From: Alphaproteobacteria bacterium
GTDB taxonomy: Bacteria > Pseudomonadota > Alphaproteobacteria > UBA828
Direction: 5' to 3'
Assembly (NCBI GenBank): GCA_022826345.1
Contig: JAJDVB010000217.1
Location: 1 to 16,170 of the forward strand
DNA length: 16,170 nt
Part shown: piece by piece, positions 9,641 to 16,170 of the stretch
Layout: the number at the start of each line of letters is the position of its first letter
Position numbering within the stretch: position 1 is the first letter of the stretch
Notes under the pieces: model-generated
Seen by the model: the letters and a program-made list of their open reading frames with translations, nothing else
Told to the model about the DNA's origin: nothing
The model's database searches: none
Made by a program: the position numbers and the translations under genes

Positions 9641-10666
9641 TTATTGTTCTCCACCGCGCCTCAGACGCCGCCAATTGTCGATGTAGACGGCTGCGATGAG
9701 GATAGCACCGATGGCGACTAGCTGCCAGAAGGCGTAGACGCCGAGTATGTTGAGCCCATTGCGTAAGGTGGCGATGATGAGCGCCCCGATCCACGACGCG
9801 ATCAGGCTGCCCTGGCCGCCGAAGAGGCTGGTTCCGCCGATTACCACGGCGGCGATCGAGTCGAGCTCGTAGCCCACGCCGCCCGCCGGCTGGCCGCTGC
9901 CGATGCGCGAGGCCTCGGTGAGCCCCGCGATCCCGGCGGTGACGCCGCTCAGGCCGTAGATCAGGATCAGGTAGAGCGGGACGTTGACGCCGGAGACCTT
10001 GGTCGCCTGCTCGTTGCTCCCGATCGAGACGGTGTAGCGGCCGAGCCGGGTGCGGAGCAGCACGAACACGCCGACCGCGTAGAGGCCGAGCGTGGCGATG
10101 GTCGGCACCGGCACCACCCCCCAGACCCGGCCCTGGCCGAGAATCTCGAAGCCGTCCGCCACCCTGAAGATGGGAATGCCTTCGGTGATGATGAGCGCGT
10201 AGCCGCGCGCGATCCCCATCATGCCGAGGGTCGCGACGAAGGGCGGGATGCGGAGATAGCCGACCGCGACACCGTTCGCCGCGCCGAAGAAGGCGCCGAC
10301 AACGATCCCGGCGATGACGCCGGCGCCGAGGCCGTAGCCCGCGTCCATCACCATGGTCGAGGTCACCGCGGAGGCGGCGAGGATCGCGCCGACCGAGAGA
10401 TCGATTCCCTTGGAGAGGATGACGAAGGTCTGCCCCACCGCGATCAGCGCGATCACGGCCGCCTGGACCGTGATCTCGAACAGGTTGCTGACGGTGAAGA
10501 AGTAGGGCGAGAGCTGCGACAGGATCAGCCACAGCAGGAGCAGGATGCCGGCGGTGAAGACCGTGGGGTTCTCGATGATCGCGCGTTCCGCCGCGCCAAG
10601 GAGACGCCCGGCCGGCGACTTCGGGTCCAAGCCCAGGAAGCGGGTCGTCAGGTCTTGACGAGCCAA
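9641..10666 (-). CDS. RbsC-like ABC transporter permease
   Basis: This 341-residue inner-membrane permease is of the ribose/xylose (RbsC/XylH, BPD_transp_2) type. Characteristic segments are SKGIDLSVGA near residue 85, IPPFVATLGMMGIARG near 140, and AAVVIGGTSLFGGQGS near 275. The chosen start is TTG (10664-10666): GAGGG lies six bases upstream, no ATG occurs nearby in frame, and the N-terminus then has a sensible cytoplasmic length. It is the first gene of the transport operon, with a candidate promoter at 10697-10725. Rbs-type permeases normally homodimerise and pair with a double-domain ATPase; here the only one in the operon is of the BMP type. Confidence 0.92.
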   Translation of the reverse strand: MARQDLTTRFLGLDPKSPAGRLLGAAERAIIENPTVFTAGILLLLWLILSQLSPYFFTVSNLFEITVQAAVIALIAVGQTFVILSKGIDLSVGAILAASAVTSTMVMDAGYGLGAGVIAGIVVGAFFGAANGVAVGYLRIPPFVATLGMMGIARGYALIITEGIPIFRVADGFEILGQGRVWGVVPVPTIATLGLYAVGVFVLLRTRLGRYTVSIGSNEQATKVSGVNVPLYLILIYGLSGVTAGIAGLTEASRIGSGQPAGGVGYELDSIAAVVIGGTSLFGGQGSLIASWIGALIIATLRNGLNILGVYAFWQLVAIGAILIAAVYIDNWRRLRRGGEQ

Positions 10667-10696
10667 TGCGTACCCTCGCGCAACCTACCGGGCCGG

Positions 10697-10725
10697 ACTC
10701 TAGGCAAGACCGTTGAGCGGCGCAA
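10697..10725 (-). promoter_or_regulatory. Candidate sigma70-type promoter of the ABC operon
   Basis: On the minus strand TTGCGC (10725-10720) is followed by a 17-base spacer and TAGAGT (10702-10697). Transcription would begin near 10690, leaving a leader of about 24 bases that carries the GAGGG ribosome site before the TTG start. The -35 match is only the TTG core, so this is a moderate prediction. Confidence 0.4.
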
Positions 10726-10795
10726 TTTCGGCCCATCTGGTACGACTCGGTGCGCCGTGATCCCGCCCGATCTCCCCCACCTGGCTACTTGTCTC

Positions 10796-10897
10796 GTCAT
10801 GCCCGGACTTGATCCGGGCATCCATGTCAACCAAGTACGGCGGCGAGACGTGGATGGCCGGGACACCCCCGGACTTGATCCGGGGGCCGGCCATGAC
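10796..10897. repeat. Palindromic intergenic repeat (copy 3)
   Basis: The 102-bp element runs from GTCATG to CATGAC, with CCCGGA-CTTGA-TCCGGG in its left arm and CCCCCGGACTTGATCCGGGGG in its right arm. The inner flanks CATCCATGTC and GACGTGGATG are inverted copies of each other, so the whole element can fold back. It lies upstream of the ABC operon promoter. Confidence 0.88.
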
Positions 10898-10985
10898 GTG
10901 AATTGGGGTGCTTCATCAGTGAAACTTCTCGATCGGGGCACCGGCGTGGCCCGGCGCACGGGCTACCGCTGGAGAACAGGCGCCC

Positions 10986-11471
10986 CTACAGCGTCGCGCT
11001 CAGCGCCTTCGCGGCTTCGATCTCTTCGGCGGTCATCAGCGCCGCGACGGAATCGAGAATGAGCTGGGCGTTGGGGCCCTTCTTCTCGGCCGCCTTGTGG
11101 AGCCAGGCGTAGGCGCGCACGAGGTCGCGCGGCACGTCGGTGCCCTCGGCATACATCGTGCCGAGCAGGATCTGCGCCTCGGTAAGTCCGGCGCTGGCCG
11201 CCTGCTCGTACCAGGGTACCGCCTGTGCGGGATCGCCCTTGATCTGATAGGCCATGCCGAGCGCGTACGCCGCCTGAAAATTGCCGGCTTCGGCGAGCGG
11301 CTGCCATTCGCTGATCGCCGTCTCGTAGTCGCCGGCCGTGTACGCCTGCCAGCCCGCCTGCATGTCCGCCCGCGCGTCGTCGGGCGCGTGCACGAGCGCC
11401 AGCGACAGAAGCAAACCTGCCACGACCGCCAACGCCCCGCCGGCGCGCCGGCGATGCAGCCCGGATGCCAT
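10986..11471 (-). CDS. Secreted Sel1/TPR-repeat protein
   Basis: This is a 161-residue protein with an N-terminal signal peptide: an Arg-rich start, a hydrophobic stretch at 11-28, and likely cleavage around ARA at 34-36. The rest is alpha-helical tetratricopeptide-like sequence: a TPR-like unit at ~37-70, then Sel1-type units near residues 67-95 (AAYALGMAYQIKGDPAQAVPWYEQA) and 99-130 (QILLGTMYAEG followed by AYAWLHKAAE). Such proteins are periplasmic or membrane-attached scaffolds; the partner is unknown. AGAGG upstream supports the ATG. It begins 17 bp after the rpmG stop, in the same direction, and so is probably transcribed with it. Confidence 0.8.
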   Translation of the reverse strand: MASGLHRRRAGGALAVVAGLLLSLALVHAPDDARADMQAGWQAYTAGDYETAISEWQPLAEAGNFQAAYALGMAYQIKGDPAQAVPWYEQAASAGLTEAQILLGTMYAEGTDVPRDLVRAYAWLHKAAEKKGPNAQLILDSVAALMTAEEIEAAKALSATL

Positions 11472-11488
11472 CGGGGGGCCTCTGAGTT

Positions 11489-11656
11489 CTATTTGATCTT
11501 CGCTTCCTTGAAGACCACGTGCTTGCGGGCGACGGGGTCGAACTTGCGGAGCGAAAGCTTCTCGGTCTGGGTACGCGGGTTCTTGCGTGTCGTGTAGTAG
11601 AACCCCGTACCCGCCGAGCTGACGAGCTTGATCAGGATGCTGTTGGCCTTGGCCAT
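11489..11656 (-). CDS. rpmG: 50S ribosomal protein L33
   Basis: This short gene encodes 55 residues beginning [18 protein letters not shown] and ending FKEAKIK, the expected size and sequence of bacterial L33, a small basic protein of the large ribosomal subunit near the E site. The conserved [10 protein letters not shown] and KLSLRKFDP segments are both present. No Cys pairs are seen, so this is the zinc-free form. A candidate promoter lies at 11694-11721, and the Sel1-repeat gene follows 17 bp downstream. Confidence 0.96.
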   Translation of the reverse strand: MAKANSILIKLVSSAGTGFYYTTRKNPRTQTEKLSLRKFDPVARKHVVFKEAKIK

Positions 11657-11693
11657 TGGTTACGCTCGGCTATTTGGTGTCGCGGACGCGGCG

Positions 11694-11721
11694 ACATTAC
11701 CGCGCGGTTACAAACTGTCAA
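11694..11721 (-). promoter_or_regulatory. Candidate sigma70-type promoter of rpmG
   Basis: A perfect TTGACA (11721-11716, minus strand) is followed by a 16-base spacer and TAATGT (11699-11694). The predicted leader before the rpmG ATG is about 30 bases. The -35 box overlaps the distal arm of the stem-loop that follows the cupin gene. Confidence 0.5.
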
Positions 11722-11754
11722 GCGGCGGGGATGGAACAGCACCCCGCCGCTTGA
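11718..11754 (-). terminator. Stem-loop terminator candidate downstream of the cupin gene
   Basis: A perfect 13-bp inverted repeat (11718-11730 with 11742-11754; core AAGCGGCGGGG/CCCCGCCGCTT) encloses an 11-base loop. On the minus strand it lies about 35 bp beyond the cupin stop and is followed by CAGTTTG, a weak T run. It probably ends cupin transcription just before the rpmG promoter. Confidence 0.6.
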
Positions 11755-11764
11755 ACTATTCCCT

Positions 11765-11784
11765 GCCTCGGCCGCGGCCGAGGC
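11765..11784. repeat. Perfect 20-bp palindrome next to the cupin stop codon
   Basis: GCCTCGGCCG joined to CGGCCGAGGC is fully self-complementary and ends 5 bp from the cupin stop codon at 11790-11792. Together with the neighbouring 13-bp stem-loop it may form a tandem 3' structure. It could also be a protein-binding site. Confidence 0.5.
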
Positions 11785-11789
11785 GGCTG

Positions 11790-12341
11790 TTATTCTGCCG
11801 CCTGGGAGCCCTCGAGCAGCACGAGGTCGCCGTGCTCGTCGAGGCCGATGCCGTGGCGTCGGCCCTCTTCGATGGTCTCCTCGGGCCAGTGCACCTTGCC
11901 CGGATCGGTGCCGCCGACCACCGCCAGCATGAGCGCCGTCTCGTCGCCCGCGTTGCGGAAGCCCCGGCTCGCGCCGATCGGGACCGAAACGGTGTCGTAG
12001 GGCTCCAGCACGACCTCGTGGCGCTGGCCGTCGCTGTTCTGCCAGTAGATGCCCCACTTGCCGGTGAGCGGAATGAACACCTCGTTGGTCTCGTGAATGT
12101 GCAACGAGGCGCCCTTGCCGGGATCGGCCTTGATCAGGCCGACATTGAAGTCGCGGTTGTCGGTGATCGGGGGCTTGAGCTCTTTGTCCTCGACCACACC
12201 GCGGCCGATGATGTTGTAGATGTCGCGCTCGTAGCCCGGAATCAGCGCATCGACGAACGCGTGGGCGCTCGACTTCAGGTCCTTGTAGCGGGCGACTCGC
12301 TCGCTCTCCATGTAGTCAGGGCTGACATCGATCCGTTCCAT
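11790..12341 (-). CDS. Cupin-domain protein
   Basis: This 183-residue cytoplasmic protein has a single cupin barrel over residues ~65-145. Motif 1 is intact: H81-x-H83-x3-E87-x6-G94 (in LHIHETNEVFIPLTG). Motif 2, PIGASRGFRN at 121-130, follows the PxGx2Hx3N pattern except that the metal-ligand His is R126. The start at 12341 was chosen over an ATG nine codons upstream because AGGAG lies seven bases before it, while the upstream ATG has no good ribosome site. The 99-bp gap to the PPOX gene upstream allows co-transcription. Function is unknown; sugar-isomerase or dioxygenase-like roles are common in the family, but the changed ligand makes an enzyme role less certain. Confidence 0.82.
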   Translation of the reverse strand: MERIDVSPDYMESERVARYKDLKSSAHAFVDALIPGYERDIYNIIGRGVVEDKELKPPITDNRDFNVGLIKADPGKGASLHIHETNEVFIPLTGKWGIYWQNSDGQRHEVVLEPYDTVSVPIGASRGFRNAGDETALMLAVVGGTDPGKVHWPEETIEEGRRHGIGLDEHGDLVLLEGSQAAE

Positions 12342-12440
12342 GGCGAAGCTCCTGCTGCTGTCATGCACCGCCGGACACCGGCTCGGCCGGCGTCCCGGCT
12401 CCCGTGGCGGGCCGTCGTAAACGGGTGTGTGCCCGCCCCT

Positions 12441-13091
12441 CTAGTAGAGCTCGGTGCGATAGTTCTCCTCGACGAACTCGTCGGTCTCCTTGACCGTCTC
12501 CTCCGAAGGCGGCTCCTCCGGCGGCGCCGTCTGCTCCAGGATGATCCGGCCCAGCGACGGCATTTCGCGGCGGTTCTGCCTGCTCTCTTCGTCCCAGAGC
12601 CGCGAGCGCTTGAACGCCTTGGCGCAGTGCAGGAAGGCTTCCTGGACCTCCACCTTGATGCCGACCTTCGGCTCCTTGCCCTTGACCACGGCGGCCTGCG
12701 CCAGCGCCTCGTCGCGAATGATCGTCGCCTTGCCGTTCACCCGCAGCGTGTCGTCGAAGCCGGGGACCAGGAACAGCAGGCCGACGTTGGGGTTCTCGAT
12801 GATGTTGGTCATCGTGTCGAGCCGGTTGTTGCCGGGCCGGTCCGGGATGAAGAGCGTGTTGTCGTCTAACACCTGGACGAAGCCCGGCGGGTCGCCGCGC
12901 GGCGAGACGTCGGCACGGCCGCTTTCGCCGCTGGTGCCGATACAGAGGAAGGGCGAGCGGCTGATGAAATCCTTGCAGTGCTTGTCCAGCGAGGGGATGC
13001 ACTTCTTCACCGAGATTTCCATGGTCTCGCCCATGGTCTCGCGCAGGTCGGCTTCCCGGTCGAAAACGCGTGCCTCTCCGGTCTCGTCCAT
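12441..13091 (-). CDS. PPOX-type FMN-dependent flavoprotein (MSMEG_1061-like)
   Basis: This 216-residue cytoplasmic protein has the split-barrel flavin-binding fold. Diagnostic stretches are DKHCKDFISRSPFL (36-49), ADVSPRGDPPGFV (60-72), FIPDRPGNNRLDTMTNI (81-97), NPNVGLLFLVPG (100-111) and LRVNGKA (116-122). These fit, from memory, the MSMEG_1061-type subfamily, not PdxH, so no role in pyridoxal phosphate synthesis should be inferred. Family proteins are F420- or FMN-dependent oxidoreductases of mostly unknown substrate. The acidic tail from residue 187 is Glu-rich. AGGAG nine bases upstream supports the ATG at 13091. It is transcribed divergently from dnaE across 185 bp. Confidence 0.85.
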   Translation of the reverse strand: MDETGEARVFDREADLRETMGETMEISVKKCIPSLDKHCKDFISRSPFLCIGTSGESGRADVSPRGDPPGFVQVLDDNTLFIPDRPGNNRLDTMTNIIENPNVGLLFLVPGFDDTLRVNGKATIIRDEALAQAAVVKGKEPKVGIKVEVQEAFLHCAKAFKRSRLWDEESRQNRREMPSLGRIILEQTAPPEEPPSEETVKETDEFVEENYRTELY

Positions 13092-13276
13092 GACGCCCGG
13101 CTCCTGGTCTTTTCGATTGAGTTGCCAAGTCTAGCAAAGCGCGGCTCATCAGGCCATGTCCGTTGCGGCTTCGTTTCGCAGAGTTCGGTGCTGGCGGCGG
13201 TAGCGCGTGACGGCCGCTTTGCCCTGTGGCATCTATCGGGTGTTCGCGTCGTCCATCGATTCGTTAGGACCCTGCC

Positions 13277-16170
13277 ATGAGCCACGCCGATTTCGTCCAT
13301 CTCAGGGTCCGCACCGCCTATTCGCTGCTGGAGGGCGCGATCAGGCTCGACGAGCTGGTCGAGACCTGCCGCGACTGGCAGATGCCCGCTTGCGCCATCG
13401 CCGACCGCGGCAACATGTTCGGCGCCCTGGCCTTCTCGGAGGCCTGCAGCGGGGCAGGCGTGCAGCCCATCGTCGGCTGCGACCTCGCGATCGGCACGCG
13501 CACGGAGCAACCCGGCCAACAGGGCCGCGCGGCATCGTGGCTCCTGCTGCTGGCCCAGGACGAGACCGGCTACCGCAACCTGACCGCGCTGACCAGCGAC
13601 GCATACCTCCAGGACGGCGCCGGCGGGCAGCCTCTCGTCACCCTGGACGAGCTTGCGGCGCGTGCTGAGGGCCTGCTGGCGCTCACGGGCGGCCCCGCCG
13701 GGCCGGTCGGGCGTCTCCTCATCGACGGCCAGGACAAGGCCGCGCACGCGCTGCTGGAGCGGCTCGGCGAGATCTTTCCCGGCCGGCTCTATGTCGAGCT
13801 CATGCGCCACGGTCTGCCGGAGGAGGAGCAGATCGAGGCGCAGCTGATCGCGCTCGCCGACGAGCTCGATCTGCCGCTGGTCGCGACCAACGACGCCTAC
13901 TTCCTGCGCGAAGAAACATACGAGGCTCACGACGCGCTTCTCTGCATCGCCCAGAACAGCCACGTCGAAGACGAGAACCGGCGCCGGCTGACCCCGCAGC
14001 ACCGCTTCCGCCCGGCCGACGAGATGCGCGCGCTGTTCGCCGATCTGCCGGAGGCCGTCGACAACACCCTGGTCGTCGCCCGGCGCTGCGCCGTCATGGC
14101 GCCGACTCGGAAACCGATCCTGCCGGTCTTTCCCACCGCCGGCGACGCGAGCGAGGCCGACGCGTTGCGCGCCCAGGCGGAGGAGGGACTGGAGCGCCGC
14201 CTCGAAGCGCAAGTCTACAGCGCGGACATGGACGATGCGGCACGCGAGGCTGCGGCGGCGCCCTATCGCGAGCGGCTCGCCTACGAGCTTGGCGTCATCA
14301 TCGAGATGCAGTTCGCGGGCTACTTCCTCATCGTGGCCGACATCGTGCGCTGGGCGCGGGGGGAGGGGATCCCGGTGGGCCCTGGCCGAGGCTCGGGCGC
14401 GGGCTCCGTGGTGGCGTGGAGCCTCACCATCACCGATCTCGACCCGCTCCGCTTCGGCCTCCTGTTTGAGCGTTTCCTCAATCCCGAGCGGGTGTCGATG
14501 CCGGACTTCGACATCGACTTCTGCCCGGAGCGCCGGGACGAAGTCATCGACTACGTGTGCCGGCGCTACGGCAAGGACCGAGTCGCCCAGATCATCACCT
14601 TCGGCAAGCTCCAGGCCCGCGCGGTGCTGCGCGATGTCGGCCGCGTGCTCGGCCTCGGCTACGGCCGCGTCGACCGGCTCTGCAAGCTCGTCCCCTACAA
14701 CCCCGCCAACCCGGTGACCCTGCAGCAGGCGCTGGACAACGAGCCCCGGCTCAAGGCCGAGCGCGACGACGATGCGGCGGTCGCGCGCCTGATCGAGATA
14801 TCGCTTCAGCTCGAAGGGTTGTACCGGCACGCCTCGACTCACGCCGCAGGCATCGTGATCGGCGACCGGCCCCTCAGCGAGCTGGTGCCCCTTTATCGCG
14901 ATCCGCGCTCCGAGATGCCGGCGACCCAGTTCTCGATGAAGTACGCCGAGATGTCCGGGCTGGTGAAGTTCGACCTGTTGGGTCTCAAGACCCTCACGGT
15001 GCTCGATCATGCGAGCGCGATGCTGCACGAGGCCGGTGTCCCGATCGACATCGATGCACTCCCGCTCGACGATCAGAAGACCTACGAGATGCTGGGCAGC
15101 GGCGCCGCCATGGGGGTGTTCCAGTTGGAAAGTTCGGGCATGAGGGACGCGCTCCGCAGCCTCAAGCCCGACTGCATCGAGGACATCATCGCGCTGGTCG
15201 CCCTCTACCGCCCCGGCCCGATGGACAACATCCCCCGCTACATCGCCTGCAAGCACGGCCGTGAGAAGCCGGACTACCTGCACCCGATGCTGACCGGCAT
15301 CCTCGAAGAGACTTTTGGCGTCATCATCTACCAGGAACAGGTGATGGAGATTGCCAAGGTCCTCGCCAACTACAGCCTCGGCGGGGCCGATCTCCTGCGC
15401 CGCGCCATGGGCAAGAAGATCAAGGCGGAGATGGACGCCCAGCGCGAGACCTTCGTCAAGGGCGCGCTCGCCAACGAGGTGACGCGGGCCGACGCCAGCC
15501 GCATCTTCGAGCTGGTCGCGAAGTTCGCGGGCTACGGCTTCAACAAGTCCCACGCCGCGGCCTACGCGCTGGTTGCCTACCAGACCGCCTACCTCAAGGC
15601 CAATCACCCGGTCGAGTTCCTGGCGGCCTCCATGAGCCTGGAGATCAACAACACCGACCGGCTCGAGCTGTTCCGCCGCGAGCTGGAGCGCCTCGGGATT
15701 CCCCTGCTGCCGCCCGACATCAACGCGTCCAGGGCGACCTTCTCGGTGGAGAGCCAGGCCGACGGGACCAGGGCGATCCGCTATGCCCTCGGCGCGATCA
15801 GGAACGTCGGCGTGCAAGCGATGGTGGCGCTGGCCGACGAGCGGGCCGAGAACGGGCCGTATCGCGACGCCTTCGACTTCGCGAGCCGCAACGACCCGCA
15901 CCAGATCAACCGCCGCCTGATCGAGAACCTGGCCAAGGCCGGCGCCTTCGACAGCCTCACGACGAACCGCCGGCAGATGGCGGAGGGCGCCGAGATTCTG
16001 CACGCCTTCTCCAACGCGGCCCAGCTCTCGCGCACGCAAGCGTCGCTGTTCGACGATGGCGATGCGTCGCTCGCACCCCGCCCCGCCCTGCCGGAGCAGG
16101 AGGACTGGGACCTGAACGAGCGGCTGGCGGCCGAGCAGGAGGCGGTGGGCTTCTATCTCTCCGCCCACCC
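13277..16170 (+). CDS. dnaE: DNA polymerase III alpha subunit, 3' end beyond window
   Basis: The catalytic subunit of the replicative polymerase is seen for 964 codons of an expected ~1150-1170, and the frame stays open to the window edge. The PHP domain occupies the first ~285 residues (FVHLRVRTAYSLLEGA). The polymerase core follows: GPGRGSGAGS, PDFDIDF at 409-415 with the catalytic Asp pair, the third Asp D566 in VKFDLLGL, YRPGPM, and GYGFNKSHAAAYALVAYQ near 755. The N-terminus and overall sequence match DnaE1, not the error-prone DnaE2. R12 replaces the second His of the PHP H-x-x-x-H motif, so this domain is unlikely to be an active nuclease. AGGA seven bases before the ATG (TTAGGACCCTGCC) supports the start. 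A 3-kb open frame on the opposite strand is a GC-bias artefact. Confidence 0.97.
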   Translation, partial: MSHADFVHLRVRTAYSLLEGAIRLDELVETCRDWQMPACAIADRGNMFGALAFSEACSGAGVQPIVGCDLAIGTRTEQPGQQGRAASWLLLLAQDETGYRNLTALTSDAYLQDGAGGQPLVTLDELAARAEGLLALTGGPAGPVGRLLIDGQDKAAHALLERLGEIFPGRLYVELMRHGLPEEEQIEAQLIALADELDLPLVATNDAYFLREETYEAHDALLCIAQNSHVEDENRRRLTPQHRFRPADEMRALFADLPEAVDNTLVVARRCAVMAPTRKPILPVFPTAGDASEADALRAQAEEGLERRLEAQVYSADMDDAAREAAAAPYRERLAYELGVIIEMQFAGYFLIVADIVRWARGEGIPVGPGRGSGAGSVVAWSLTITDLDPLRFGLLFERFLNPERVSMPDFDIDFCPERRDEVIDYVCRRYGKDRVAQIITFGKLQARAVLRDVGRVLGLGYGRVDRLCKLVPYNPANPVTLQQALDNEPRLKAERDDDAAVARLIEISLQLEGLYRHASTHAAGIVIGDRPLSELVPLYRDPRSEMPATQFSMKYAEMSGLVKFDLLGLKTLTVLDHASAMLHEAGVPIDIDALPLDDQKTYEMLGSGAAMGVFQLESSGMRDALRSLKPDCIEDIIALVALYRPGPMDNIPRYIACKHGREKPDYLHPMLTGILEETFGVIIYQEQVMEIAKVLANYSLGGADLLRRAMGKKIKAEMDAQRETFVKGALANEVTRADASRIFELVAKFAGYGFNKSHAAAYALVAYQTAYLKANHPVEFLAASMSLEINNTDRLELFRRELERLGIPLLPPDINASRATFSVESQADGTRAIRYALGAIRNVGVQAMVALADERAENGPYRDAFDFASRNDPHQINRRLIENLAKAGAFDSLTTNRRQMAEGAEILHAFSNAAQLSRTQASLFDDGDASLAPRPALPEQEDWDLNERLAAEQEAVGFYLSAH

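Larger units (their letters stand above)
10667..10985. other. Intergenic region upstream of the ABC operon
   Basis: The 319-bp stretch holds the leader and candidate promoter of the transport operon (10667-10725), palindromic repeat copy 3 (10796-10897), and about 90 bp of GC-rich sequence next to the stop codon of the Sel1-repeat gene. I see no gene in it and no convincing intrinsic terminator for the Sel1 gene. Confidence 0.6.

Noticed and set aside
12441..13091. PPOX-type protein as PdxH, linking it to the 4-pyridoxolactonase and vitamin B6
   Set aside because: The motifs (SPRGDPPGFV, PDRPGNNR) belong to another PPOX subfamily, and the gene is over 9 kb from the lactonase in a different transcription unit.
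13007..16168. A 1053-codon open frame on the minus strand opposite dnaE
   Set aside because: The plus strand carries an unmistakable DnaE over the same bases. The antisense frame gives low-complexity Arg/Val/Gly/Leu-rich sequence with no recognisable domain, and it runs into the PPOX gene. It is a product of high GC at third codon positions.
13277..16170. dnaE as the error-prone dnaE2 of the imuA-imuB-dnaE2 cassette
   Set aside because: The N-terminus FVHLRVRTAYSLLEGA fits DnaE1, and no imuA or imuB gene lies upstream.

Overview
The window reads as chromosomal DNA of a high-G+C alphaproteobacterium. Three things point that way: strongly GC-biased third codon positions, which leave long spurious reading frames on the wrong strand; the alphaproteobacterial type of GTCATG...CATGAC palindromic intergenic repeats; and the DnaE and L33 sequences. 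I cannot place it reliably below class. There is no phage, insertion sequence, CRISPR array, tRNA or rRNA. Every complete gene lies on the minus strand; only dnaE, cut by the right edge, lies on the plus strand.

Layout from left to right. Bases 1-370 are non-coding: a G-rich repeat, a palindromic repeat and a run of small inverted repeats. Next come a SulP-STAS-cNMP-type anion transporter (371-2590) and a metallo-beta-lactamase-fold lactonase most like 4-pyridoxolactonase (2641-3459), with a second palindromic repeat upstream of it. Bases 3706-10666 form a seven-kilobase transport operon read right to left: RbsC-like permease, RbsB-like binding protein, BMP-family binding protein, a double-domain ATPase, and two NupP/NupQ-like permeases. 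A third palindromic repeat lies beyond its 5' end. Further right are a secreted Sel1-repeat protein and rpmG (L33) in one unit, a cupin protein, a PPOX-type flavoprotein, and then dnaE, transcribed divergently.

The transport operon is the most unusual part. It combines a complete BMP-type nucleoside-like ABC importer (binding protein, ATPase, two permeases) with a ribose-type binding protein and permease that have no ATPase of their own here. The simplest inference is that the one ATPase serves both, or that the second ATPase is elsewhere. The lactonase just downstream suggests that vitamin B6 compounds are one possible substrate, but nothing in the sequence proves this. Stem-loops follow both binding-protein genes, as expected where periplasmic binding proteins are made in excess of membrane subunits.

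The right end holds housekeeping genes (rpmG, dnaE) and small proteins of unclear role. No clear new defence or mobile system was found. The findings are mostly unusual gene combinations, substituted key residues and intergenic structure.
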